The notes beneath the pieces are model-generated. The model had not been told where the DNA came from. It was given only the letters and a program-made list of their open reading frames with translations, and ran no database searches. Source: Amblyomma americanum (Eukaryota > Arthropoda > Arachnida > Ixodida > Ixodidae). Taken from it: a stretch of DNA of 64,000 nucleotides. The position numbers were made by a program, and so were the translations under genes. Shown here piece by piece: positions 36,422 through 47,500 of this stretch. The stretch spans positions 434,001 through 498,000 of the forward strand of contig NW_027526506.1 of NCBI RefSeq assembly GCF_052857255.1, written 5' to 3'. How positions within the stretch are numbered: position 1 is the first letter of the stretch; each line of letters begins with the position of its first letter.

Positions 36422-36430
36422 AGGTGGCGC
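36422..36430 (+). promoter_or_regulatory. CTCF-like motif in the 3' LTR
   Basis: AGGTGGCGC in the same context as at 32,110. The element thus has one such site at each end, about 4.3 kb apart and in the same orientation. Confidence 0.35.
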
Positions 36431-36494
36431 TAGGCATGCGCCCTATCTGGTCAGCTGACTCGCACATCTGTATATATATTCATCATTGAACTGG

Positions 36495-36500
36495 AATAAA
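36495..36500 (+). terminator. Probable polyadenylation signal AATAAA
   Basis: The hexamer lies 111 bp into the 3' LTR, following GAACTGG. It would end the retrotransposon transcript within the LTR. Confidence 0.55.
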
Positions 36501-36606
36501 AGAGGAGTTGGTCGAAGGACATACGTGGCGGGTGCTTGACGTGGTGGTGCTCCGGCTGCTCCGGGCAGTCGGACCGGGCAGTTCCCCAACGGTACGGGAT
36601 ACAACA

Positions 36607-36611
36607 AATTC
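36607..36611 (+). repeat. Target site duplication AATTC, right copy
   Basis: It follows the 3' LTR immediately and matches 32,068 to 32,072. The array phase continues across the insertion once one copy is removed. Confidence 0.93.
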
Positions 36612-37344
36612 CCGTCTCTCTTAAGCCAACCGAAGCTCTTCTTTTACTTTCTGCTTGCACAATTCCCGTCTTTCTTGAGCCAACCGAAGCTTTTCTTTTT
36701 CTTTCTGCTCGCACAAATCTCGTCTCTCTTGCGCCAACCGAAGCTCTTCTTTTTCTTTCTGCTCGAAACAATTCCCGTCTTTTTTGAGCCAACCGAAGCT
36801 ATTCTTTTTCTTTCTTCTCACACAATTCCCGTCTTTCTTGAGCCAACCGAAGCTCTTCTTTCTCTTTCTGCTCGCTCAATTGCCGTCTTTCTTGAGCCAA
36901 CCGAAACTACTCTTTTTCTTTCGGCTCGCACAATTGCCGTCTTTCTTGAGCCAACCGATGCTCTTCTTTTTCTTCCTGCTCGCACAGGTCCCGTCTTTCT
37001 TGAGCCAACCGAAGCTCTTCCTTTTGTTTCTGCTTGCACAATTCCCGTCTTTTTTGAGCCAACCGAAGATCTTTTTCTTTCTGCTCGCACAATTTTCGTC
37101 TTTGTTGAGCCAATCGAAGCTCTTTTTTTTCTGCTCGCACAATTCCCGTCGTTTTTGAGCCAACCGAAGCTCCTCTTTCTCTTTCTGCTCGCACAATTGC
37201 CGTCTTTCTTGAGCCAACCGAAGCTCTTCTTTTTCTTTCTGCTCGCAAAATTCCCGTCTTTCTTGAGCCAACCGAAGCGCTTCTTTTTCTTTCTGCTCCC
37301 ACAATTCCCGTCTTTCTTGAGCCAACCGAAGCTCTTCTTTTTCT

Positions 37345-38377
37345 TTCTGCTCACACATATCCCGTCTTTCTTGAGCTAACCGAAGCTCTTTTTCTTTCTG
37401 CTCGCACAATTCCCGTTTTTCTTGAGCCAACCGAAGCTCTTCTTTTTCTTTTCTCGCACAATTCCCGTCTTTCTTGCGCCAACCGAAGCTCTTTTTTTTT
37501 CTTTCTGCTTGCACAATTCTCGTCTCCCTTGAGCCAACCGAAGCTCTTCTTTTTCTTTCTGCTCGCACAATTCCCGTCTTTTTTGAGCCAACCGAAGTTC
37601 TTCTTTTTCTTTCTGCTCACACAATTCCCGTCTTTCTTGAGCCAACCGAAGCTCTTCTTTTTCTTTCTGCTCGAACAATTGCCGTCTTTCTTGAGCCAAC
37701 CGAAGCTCCTCTTTTTCTTTCTGCTCTCACAACTGCCGTCTTTCTTGAGTCAACCGAAGCTCTTTTTTTTCTTTCTGCTCGCAAAATTCCCGTCTTTCTT
37801 TAGCCAACCGAAGCTCTTCTTTTTCTTTCTTCTCCCACAATTCCCGTCTTTCTTGAGCCAACTGAAGCTCTTCTTTTTCTTTCTGCTCGCAGAAATGCAG
37901 TTTTTCTTGAGCAAACCGAAGCTCTGTTTTTTCTTTCTGCTCGCACAATTCCTGTCTTTATTGAGCCAACCGCAGCTCTTCTTTTTCTTTCTGCTCGTAC
38001 AATTCCCGTCTTTCTTGAGCCAGCCGAAGCTCTTCTTTTTCTTTTCTCGCACAATTCCCGTCTTTTTTAAGCCAACCGAAGCTCTTCCTTTTCTTTCTGC
38101 TCGCAAAATTCACGTCTTTGTTGAGCCAACCGAAGCCTTTCTTTTTCTTTCTGTTCGCACAATTTCCGTCTTTTTTGAGCCAACCGAAGCTCTTCTTTTT
38201 GTTTCTGCTCGCACAATTCCCGTCTTTCTTGAGCCAATCGAGGCTCTTCTTTTTCTTTCTACTGGCACTATTAACGTCTTGAGCGAATTAAAGCTCTTCT
38301 TTTTCTCCCTGCTCGCACAATTCCCGTCTTTCATGAGCCAACCGAAGCTCATCTTTTTGTTTCTGCTCGCACAATTC
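37345..38377. repeat. Array segment duplicated across the intact Gypsy, copy 2
   Basis: This is the partner of 31,041 to 32,072. It carries on past 38,377 without any transposon, so it preserves the pre-insertion arrangement. Confidence 0.85.
38373..38377 (+). other. Paralogous empty site of the Gypsy insertion
   Basis: A single AATTC lies in the context CTCGCACAATTCCCGTCTCT, exactly where the duplicated segment at 32,068 to 32,072 is split by the element. It shows that the element added its own length plus 5 bp and nothing else. Confidence 0.8.
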
Positions 38378-39784
38378 CCGTCTCTCTTAAGCCAACCGAA
38401 GCTCTTCTTTTACTTTCTGCTCGCACAATTCCCGTCTTTTTTGAGCCAACCGAAGCTATTCTTTTTCTTTCCTCTCACACAATTCCCGTCTTTCTTGAGC
38501 CAACCGAAGCTCTTCTTTCTCTTTCTGCTCGCTCAATTGCCGTCTTTCTTGAGCCAACCGAAGCTCCTCTTTTTCTTTCGGCTCGCACAATTGCCGTCTT
38601 TCTTGAGCCAACCGATGCTCTTCTTTTTCTTCCTCCTCGCACAGGTCCCGTCTTTCTTGAGCCAACCGAATCTCTTCCTTTTGTTTCTGCTTGCACAATT
38701 CCCGTCTTTTTTGAGCCAACCGAAGATCTTTTTCTTTCTGCTCGCACAATTTTCGTCTTTGTTGAGCCAATCGAAGCTCTTTTTTTTTCTGCTCGCACAA
38801 TTCCCGTCGTTTTTGAGCCAACCGAAGCTCCTTTTTCTCTTTCTGCTCACACAATTGCCGTCTTTCTTGAGCCAACCGAAGCTCTTCTTTTTCTTTCTGC
38901 TCGCAAAATTCCCGTCTTTCTTGAGCCAACCGAAGCTCTTCTTTTTCTTTCTGCTCCCACAATTCCCGTCTTTCTTGAGCCAACCGAAGCTCTTCTTTTT
39001 CTTTCTGCTCGCACAATTCCCGTCTTTATTGAGCCAACCGCAGCTCTTCTTTTTCTTTCTGCTCGTACAATTCCCGTCTTTCTTGAGCCAGCCGAAGCTC
39101 TTATTTTTCTTTTCTGGCACAATTCCCGTCTTTTTTACGCCAACCGAAGCTCTTCCTTTTCTTTCTGCTCGCACATTTCACGTCTTTGTTGAGCCAACCG
39201 AAGCCTTTCTTTTTCTTTCTGTTCGCACAATTTCCGTCTTTTTTGAGCCAACCGAAGCTCTTCTTTTTCTTTCTGCTCGCACAATTCCCGTCTTTCTTGC
39301 GCCAACGGAAGCTCTTCATTTTCTTTCTGCTCGCACAATTCCCGTCTTTCTCGAGCCAACCGAAGCTCTTCCTTTTCTTTCTGCTCGCACAATTCCCGTC
39401 TTTCTTGAGCCAATCGAAGCTCTTCTTTTTCTTCGTGCTCGCACAATTCCCGTATTTTTTGAGCCAACCGAAGCTCTTCTTTTTCTTTCTGCTCGCACAA
39501 TTCCCGTCTTTCTTGAGCAAATCGAAGCTCTTCTTTTTCTTTCTACTGGCACTATTAACGTCTTGAGCGAATTAAAGCTCTTCTTTTTCTTCTTGCTCGC
39601 ACAATTCCCGTATTTCTTGAGCCAACCGAAGCGCTTCGTTTTCTTTCTGCTCGCACAATTCCCGTCTCTCCTAAGCCAACCGAAGCTCTTCTTTTACTTT
39701 CTGCTCGCACAATTCCCGTCTTTCTTGAGCCAACCGCAGCTCTTCTTTTTCTTTCTGCTCGCACAATTCCCGTCTTTATTGAGC

Positions 39785-42450
39785 CAATCGAAGCTCTTCT
39801 TTTTATTTCTGCTCGCACAATTCCCGTATTTCTTGAGCCAACCGAAGCTCTTTTTTTTCTTTCTGCTCGCACAATTCCCGCCTTTCGTGAGCTAACCGAA
39901 GCTCTTCTTTTTCTTTCTGCTCACACATATCCCGTCTTTCTTGATCTAACCGAAGCTCTTTTTCTTTCTGCTCGCACAATTCCCGTCTTTCTTGAGCCAA
40001 CCGAAGCTCTTCTTTTTCTTTTCTCGCACAATTCCCGTCTTTCTTGAGCCAACCGATGTTCTTCTTTTTCTTTCTGCTCAAACAATTCCCGTCTTTCTTG
40101 AGCCAACCGAAGCTCTTCTTTTTCTTTATGCTGGCCCAATTCTCGTCTTTCTTGAGCCAATCTAAGCTCTTCTTTTTCTTTGTGCTCGCACAATTCCCGT
40201 CTTTCTTGAGCCAACCGAAGCTCTTCTTTTTCTTCCTGCTCGCACAATTTCCGTCTTTCTTGAGCCAATCGAAGCTCTTCTTTTTCTTTCTACTGGCACT
40301 AATAAGGTCTTCAGCGAATTAAAGCTCTTCTTTTTCTTCCTGCTCGCACAATTCCCGTCTTTCATGAGCCAACCGGAGCTCTTCTTTTTGTTTCTGCTCG
40401 CACAATTCCCGTCTCTTTTAAGCCAACCGAAGCTCTTCTTTTATTTCCTGCTCGCACAATTCCCGTCTTTCTTGAGCCAACCGAAGCTCTTCTTTTCCTT
40501 TCTGCTCTTACAATTCCCGTCTTTCTTGAGCCAACCGAAGCTCTTCTTTTTCTCTCTGCTCGCACAATTCCCCTCTTTCACGAGCCAACCGAAGCTTCTC
40601 TTTTTCTTTCTGCTCGCACAATTCCCGCCTTTCTTGAGCTAACCGAAGCTCTTCTTTTTCTCTCTGCTCACACATATCCCGTCTTTCTTGAGCTAACCGA
40701 AGCTCTTTTTCTTTCTGCTCGCACAATTCCCGTTTTTCTTGAGCGAACCGAAGCTCTTCTTTTTCTTTTCTCGCACAATTCCCGTCTTCCTTGAGCCAAC
40801 CGAAGCTCTTCTTTTTCTTTCTGCTTGCACAATTCTCCTCTCTCTTGTGCCAACCGAAGCTCTTCTTTTTCTTTCTGCTCGCACAATTCCCGTGTTTTTT
40901 GAGCCAACCGAAGTTCTTCTTTTTCTCTCTGCTCACACAATTCCCGTCTTTCTTGAGGCAACCGAAGCTCTTCTTTTTCTTTCTGCTCGAACAATTGCCG
41001 TCTTTCTTGAGCCAATTGAAGCTCATCTTTTTCATTCTGCTCCCACAATTGCCGTCTCTCTTGAGCCAACCGAAGCTCTTCTTTTTCATTCTGCTCGCAC
41101 AATTCCCGTCTTTTTTGAGCCAATCGAAGCTCTTCTTTTTCTTTCTGCTCGCACAATTCCCGTCTTTCTTGAGCCAACCGAAGCTCTTCTTTTTATTTCT
41201 GCTCGCACAATTCCTGTCTTTCTTGAGCCAACCGAAGCTCTTCTTTTTCTTTCTGTTCGCACAATTCCCCTCTTTCTTGAGCCAACCGAAGCTCTTCTTT
41301 TTCTTTATGCTCGCACAATTCCCGTCTTTCTTGAGCCAACCGAAGCTCTTCTTTTTCGTTCTGCTCGCACAATTCTCGTCTCTCTTGAGCCAACCGAAGC
41401 TCTTCTTTTTCTTTCTGCTCGCACAATTCCCGACTTTTTTCAGCCAACCGAAGATCTTCTTTTTCTTTCTGCTCAAACAATTCCCGTCTTTCTTGAGCCA
41501 ACCGAAGCTCCTCTTTTTCTTTCTGCTCGCACAATTGCCGTCTTTCTTGAGCCAACCGAAGCCCTTCTTTTTCTTCCTGCTCGCAGAATTCCCGTCTTTC
41601 TTGAGCCAATCGAATCTCTTCTTTTTATTTCTGCTCGCACAATTCCCGTATTTCTTGAGCCAACCGAAGCTCTTCTTTTTCTTTCTGCTCGCACAATTCC
41701 CGCCTTTCGTGAGCTAACCGAAGCTCTTCTTTTTCTTTCTGCTCACACATATCCCGTCTTTCTTGATCTAACCGAAGCTCTTTTTCTTTCTGCTCGCACA
41801 ATTCCCGTCTTTCTTGAGCCAACCGAAGCTCTTCTTTTTCTTTTCTCGCACAATTCCCGTCTTTCTTGAGCCAACCGAAGCTCTTTTTTTTTCTTTCTGC
41901 TCGCACAATTCTCGTCTCTCTTGAGCCAACCGAACCTCTTCTTTTTCTTTCTGCTCGCACAATTCCCGTCTTTTTTGAGCCAACCGAAGTTCTTCTTTTT
42001 CTTTCTGCTCAAACAATTCCCGTCTTTCTTGAGCCAACCGAAGCTCTTCTTTTTCTTTATGCTGGCCCAATTCTCGTCTTTCTTGAGCCTATCTAAGCTC
42101 TTCTTTTTCTTTGTGCTCGCACAATTCCCGTCTTTCTTGAGCCAACCGAAGCTCTTCTTTTTCTTCCTGCTCGCACAATTTCCGTCTTTCTTGAGCCAAT
42201 CGAAGCTCTTCTTTTTCTTTCTACTGGCACTATTAACGTCTTCAGCGAATTAAAGCTCTTCTTTTTCTTCCTGCTCGCACAATTCCCGTCTTTCATGAGC
42301 CAACCGAAGCTCTTCTTTTTGTTTCTGCTGGCACAATTCCCGTCTCTTTTAAGCCAACCGAAGCTCTTCTTTTATTTTCTGCTCGCACAATTCCCGTCTT
42401 TCTTGAGCCAACCGAAGCTCTTCTTTTCCTTTCCGCTCTTACAATTCCCG
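39785..42450. repeat. Tandem duplication with about 1,931-bp offset
   Basis: About 39,785 to 40,520 recurs at 41,610 to 42,450. The offset is about 1,822 at the start and 1,931 from 40,044 onward (two extra units). The odd variants TTTATGCTGGCCC and TCTTCAGCGAATTAAAG are shared by both copies (40,126 and 42,057; 40,310 and 42,240). Confidence 0.75.
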
Positions 42451-44589
42451 CCTTTCTTGAGCTAACCGAAGCTCTTCTTTTTCTTTCTGCTCGCACAATT
42501 CCCGTTTTTCTTGAGCGAACCGAAGCTCTTCTTTTTCTTTTCTCGCACAATTCCCGTCTTCCTTGAGCCAACCGAAGCTCTTCTTTTTCTTTCTGCTTGC
42601 ACAATTCTCGTCTCTGTTGAGCCAACCGAAGCTCTTCTTTTTCTTTCTGCTCGCACAATTCCCGTGTTTTTTGAGCCAACCGAAGTTCTTCTTTTTTTTT
42701 TCTGCTCACACAATTCCCGTCTTTCTTGAGGCATCCGAAGCTCTTCTTTTTCTTTCTGCTCGAACAATTGCCGTCTTTCTTGAGCCAACCGAAGCTCCTC
42801 TTTTTCTTTCTGCTCGCACAATTGCCGTCTTTCTTGAGCCAACCGAAGCTCTTCTTTTTCTTTCTGCTCGCAAAATTCCCGTCTTTCTTGAGCCAACCGA
42901 AGCTCTTCTTTTTCTTTCTGCTCCCACAATTCTCGTCTTTCTTGAGCCAACCGAAGCTCTTCTTTTTCTTTCTGCTCGCAGAAATGCAGTTTTTTTTGAG
43001 CCAACCGAAGATCTTCTTTTTCTATCTGCTCGCACAATTCCCGTCTTTATTGACCCAACCGCAGCTCTTCTTTTTCTTTCTGCTCGTACAATTCCCGTCT
43101 TTCTTGAGCCAGCCGAGGCTCTTCTTTTTCTTTTCTCGAACAATTCCCGTCTTTTTTAAGCCAACCGAAGCTCTTCCTTTTCTTTCTGCTCGCACCATTC
43201 ACGTCTTTGTTGAGCCAACCGAAGCCTTTCTGTTTCTTTCTGTTCGCACAATTTCCGTCTTTTTTGAGCCAACCGAAGCTCTTCTTTTTCTTTCTGCTCG
43301 CACAATTCCCGCCTTTCTTGAGCCAACGGAAGCTCTTCTTTTCCTTTCTGCTCGCACAATTCCCGTCTTTCTCGAGCCAACCGAAGCTCTTCTTTTTCTT
43401 TCTGCTCGCTCAATTCCCGTCTTTCTTGAGCCAATCGAAGCTGTTCTTTTTCTTTCTGCTCGCACAATTCCCGTATTTTTTGAGCCAACCGAAGCTCTTG
43501 TTTTTCTTCTTGCTCGCACAATTCCCGTATTTCTTGAGCCAACAGAAGCTCTTCGTTTTCTTTCTGCTCGCACAATTCCTGTCTCTCCTAAGCCAACCGA
43601 AGCTCTTCTTTTACTTTCTGCTCGCACAATTTCCGCCTTTCTTGAGCCAACGGAAGCTCTTCTTTTTCTTTCTGCTCGCACAATTCCCGTCTTTCTCGAG
43701 CCCACCGAAGCTCTTTTTCTTTCTCCTCGCACAATTCCGGTCTTTCTTGAGCCAACCGAAGCTCTTCTTTTTCTTTATGCTCGCACAATTCCGGTCTTTC
43801 ATGAGCCAACCGAAGCTCTTCTTTTTCTTTCTGCTCGCACAATTCCCGCCTTTCTTGAGCTAACCGAAGCTCTTGTTTTTCTTTCTGCTCACACATATCC
43901 CGTCTTTCTTGAGCTAACCGAAGCTCTTTTTCTTTCTGCTCGCACAATTGCCGTCTTTCTTGAGCCAATTGAAGCTCATCTTTCTCATTCTGCTCCCACA
44001 ATTCCCGTCTCTCTTGAGCCAACCGAAGCTCTTCTTTTTCATTCTGCTCGCACAATTCCCGTCTTTTTTGAGCCAATCGAAGCTCTTCTTTTTCTTTCTG
44101 CTCGCACAATTCCCGTCATTCTTGAGCCGACCGAAGCTCTTCTTTTTCTTTCTGCTCAAACAATTCCCTTCTTTCTTGAGCCAACCGCAGCTCTTCTTTT
44201 TCTTTCTGCTCGCACAATTCCCGTCTTTTTTGAGCCAACTGAAGCCTTTCTTTTTCTTTCTGCTCGCACCATTCCCGTCTTCTTTTGAGACAACCGAAGC
44301 TCTTCTTTTTCTTTCTGCTCGCAAAATTCTCGTCTTTCTTGAGCCAACCGAAGCTCTTCTTTTTCTTTCTGCTCCCACAATTCCCGTCTTTCTTGAGCCA
44401 ACCGAAGCTCTTCTTTTTCTTTCTGCTCACACATATCCCGTCTTTCTTGATCTAACCGAAGCTCTTTTTCTTTCTGCTCGCACAATTCTCGTCTTTCTTG
44501 AGCCAACCGAAGCTCTTCTTTTTCTTTTCTCGCACAATTCCCGTCTTTCTTGAGCCAACCGAAGCACTTTTTTTTCTTTCTGCTCGCAC

Positions 44590-47500
44590 AATTCTCGTCT
44601 CTCTTGAGCCAACCGAAGCTCTTCTTTTTCTTTCTGCTCGCACAATTCCCGTCTTTTTTGAGCCAACCGAAGTTCTTCTTTTTCTTTCTGCTCAAACAAT
44701 TCCCGTCTTTCTTGAGCCAACCGAAGCTCTTCTTTTTCTTTATGCTCGCCCAATTCTCGTCTTTCTTGAGCCAATCTAAGCTCTTCTTTTTCTTTGTGCT
44801 CGCACAATTCCCGTCTTTCTTGAGCCAACCGAAGCTCTTCTTTTTTCTGGCACTATTAACGTCTTGAGCGAAATAAAGCTCTTCTTTTTCTTCCTGCTGG
44901 CACAATTCCCGTCTTTCATGAGCCAACCGAAGCTCTTCTTTTTGTTTCTGCTCGGACAATTCCCGTCTCTTTTAAGCCAACCGAAGCTCTTCTTTTATTT
45001 TCTGCTCGCACAATTCCCGTCTTTCTTGAGCCAACCGAAGCTCTTCTTTTTCTTTCTGCTCTTACAATTCCCGTCTTTCTTGAGCCAACCGAAGCTCTTC
45101 TTTTTCTTTCTGCTCGCACAATTCCCATCTTTCATGAGCCAACCGAAGCTTCTCTTTTTCTTTCTGCTCGCACAATTCCCGCCTTTCTTGAGCTAACCGA
45201 AGCTCTTCTTTTTCTTTCTGCTCACACATATCCCGTCTTTCTTGAGCTAACCGAAGCTCTTTTTCTTTCTGCTCGCACAATTCCCGTTTTTCTTGAGCCA
45301 GCCGAAGCTCTTCTTTTTCTTTTCTCGCACAATTCCCGTCTTTCTTGCGCCAACCGAAGCTCTTTTTTTTCTTTCTGCTTGCACAATTCTCGTCTCCCAT
45401 GAGCCAACCGAAGCTCTTCTTTTTCTTTCTGCTCGCACAATTCCCGTCTTTTTTGAGCCAACCGAAGTTCTTCTTTTTCTTTCTGCTCACACAATTCCCG
45501 TCTTTCTTGAGCCAACCGAAGCTCTTCTTTTTCTTTCTGCTCGAACAATTGCCGTCTTTCCTGAGCCAACCGAAGCTCCTCTTTTTCTTTCTGCTCGCAC
45601 AATTGCCGCCTTTCTTGAGTCAACCGAAGCTCTTCTTTTTCTTTCTGCTCGCAAAATTCCCGTCTTCCTTGAGCCAACCGAAGCTCTTCTTTTTCTTTCT
45701 TCTCCCACAATTCCCGTCTTTCTTGAGCCAACCGAAGCTCTTCTTTTTCTTTCTGCTCGCAGAAATGCAGTTTTTCTTGAGCAAACCGAAGCTCTTCTTT
45801 TTCTTTCTGCTCGCACAATTCCCGCCTTTATTGAGCCAACCGCAGCTCTTCTTTTTCTTTCTGCTCGCACAATTCCCGTCTTTCTTGACCCAGCCGAAGC
45901 TCTTCTTTTTCTTTTCTCGCACAATTCCCGTCTTTTTTAAGCCAACCGAAGCTCTTCCTTTTCTTTCTGCTCGCACAATTCACGTCTTTGTTGAGCTAAC
46001 CAAAGCCTTTCTTTTTCTTTCTGTTCGCACAATTTCCGTCTTTTTTGAGCCAACCGAAGCTCTTCTTTTTCTTTCTGCTCGCACAATTCCCGTCTTTCTT
46101 GAGCCAACGGAAGCTCTTCTTTTTCTTTCTGCTCGCACAATTCCCGTCTTTCTCGAGCCAACCGAAGCTCTTCTTTTTCTTTCTGCTCCCACAATTGCCG
46201 TCTTTCTTGAGGCAATCGAAGCTCTTCTTTTTCTTTCTGCTCGGACAATTCCCGTCTTTTTTGAGCCAATCGATGCTCTTCTTTTTCTTTCTGCTCGCAC
46301 AACTCCCGCCTTTCTTGAGCCGACCGAAGCTCTTTTTTTTCTTTCTGCTCGCACAATTCCCGTCTTTATTGAGCCAACTGCAGCTCTTCTTTTTCTTTCT
46401 GCTCGCACAATTCCCGTCTTTTTTGAGGCAACCGAAGCCTTTCATTTTCTTTCTGCTCGCACAATTCCCGTCTTTTTTGAGCCAACCGAAGCTCTTCTTT
46501 TTCTTTCTGCTCGCAAAATTCCCGTCTTTCTTGAGCCACCCGAAGCTCTTCTTTTTCTTTCTGCTCAAACAATTCCCATCTTTCTTGAGCCAACCGCAGC
46601 TCTTCTTTTTCTTTCTGCTCGCACAATTCCCGTCTTTTTTGAGCCAACTGAAGCCTTTCTTTTTCTTTCTGCTCGCACCATTCCCGTCTTTTTTTTGAGA
46701 CAACCGAAGCTCTACTTTTTCTTTCTGCTCACACATATCCCGTCTTTCTTGTTCTAACCGAAGCTCTTTTTCTTTCTGCTCGCACAATTCTCGTCTTTCT
46801 TGAGCCAACCGAAGCTCTTCTTTTTCTTTTCTCGCACAATTCCCGTCTTTCTTGAGCCAACCGAAGCTCTTTTTTTTCTTTCTGCTCGCACAATTCTCGT
46901 CTCTCTTGAGCCAACCGAAGCTCTTCTTTTTCTTTCTGCTCGCACAATTCCCGTCTTTTTTGAGCCAACCGAAGCTCTTCTTTTTCTTTCTGCTCGCAAA
47001 ATTCCCGTCTTTCTTGAGCCAGCCGAAGCTCTTCCTTTTCTTTCTGCTCGCACAATTCCCGTCTTTCTTGAGCCAACCGAAGCACTTCTTTTTCTTTCTG
47101 TTCGCACAATTCCCTTCTTTCTTGAGCCAACCGAAGCTCTTCTTTTTCTTTCTGCTCGCACATTTCTCGTCGTTTTGGAGCCAACCGAAGCTCTTCTTTT
47201 TCTTTCTGCTCGCAGAATTCCCGTCTCTCTTAAGCCAACCGAAGCTCTTCTTTTTCTTTCTGCTCGCACAATTCCCGTCTTTTTTGAGGCAGCCGAAGCC
47301 TTTCAATTTCTATCTGCTCGCACAATTCCCGTCTTTTTTTGAGCCAACCGAAGCTCTTCTTTTTCTTTCTGCTCGCAAAATTCCCGTCTTTCTTGAGCCA
47401 CCCGAAGCTCTTCTTTTTCTTTCTGCTCAAACAATTCCCGTCTTTCTTGAGCCAACCGCAGCTCTTCTTTTTCTTTCTGCTCGCACAATTCCCGTCTTTT

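Larger units (their letters stand above)
32073..36606 (+). mobile_element. Intact Ty3/Gypsy LTR retrotransposon, 4,534 bp
   Basis: Order: 5' LTR, primer-binding site, short leader, single gag-pol frame (protease, reverse transcriptase, RNase H, integrase), polypurine tract, 3' LTR. This domain order defines Ty3/Gypsy (Metaviridae) as opposed to Copia elements. No env-like frame lies between integrase and the 3' LTR, where only 53 bp remain. The LTRs show no differences by eye and the 5-bp target duplication is perfect, so insertion is recent and the copy may be competent. It sits in a 54-bp array unit whose uninterrupted paralogue is seen at 38,373. It is oriented opposite to the truncated copy at 26,558, forming a long inverted pair. 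Confidence 0.97.
36385..36606 (+). repeat. 3' LTR (222 bp)
   Basis: It appears identical to the 5' LTR base by base. It contains the CTCF-like motif at 36,422, the TATA run at 36,471 and AATAAA at 36,495, the last being the probable polyadenylation signal of the element transcript. Confidence 0.97.

Noticed and set aside
37529..39895. A 788-codon open frame on the plus strand, rich in Phe and Leu
   Set aside because: It reads the pyrimidine tract of the satellite (LSQPKLFFFFLLAQFPSF) and shifts to a second satellite frame within the run. It is a product of the stop-free unit, not a membrane protein.
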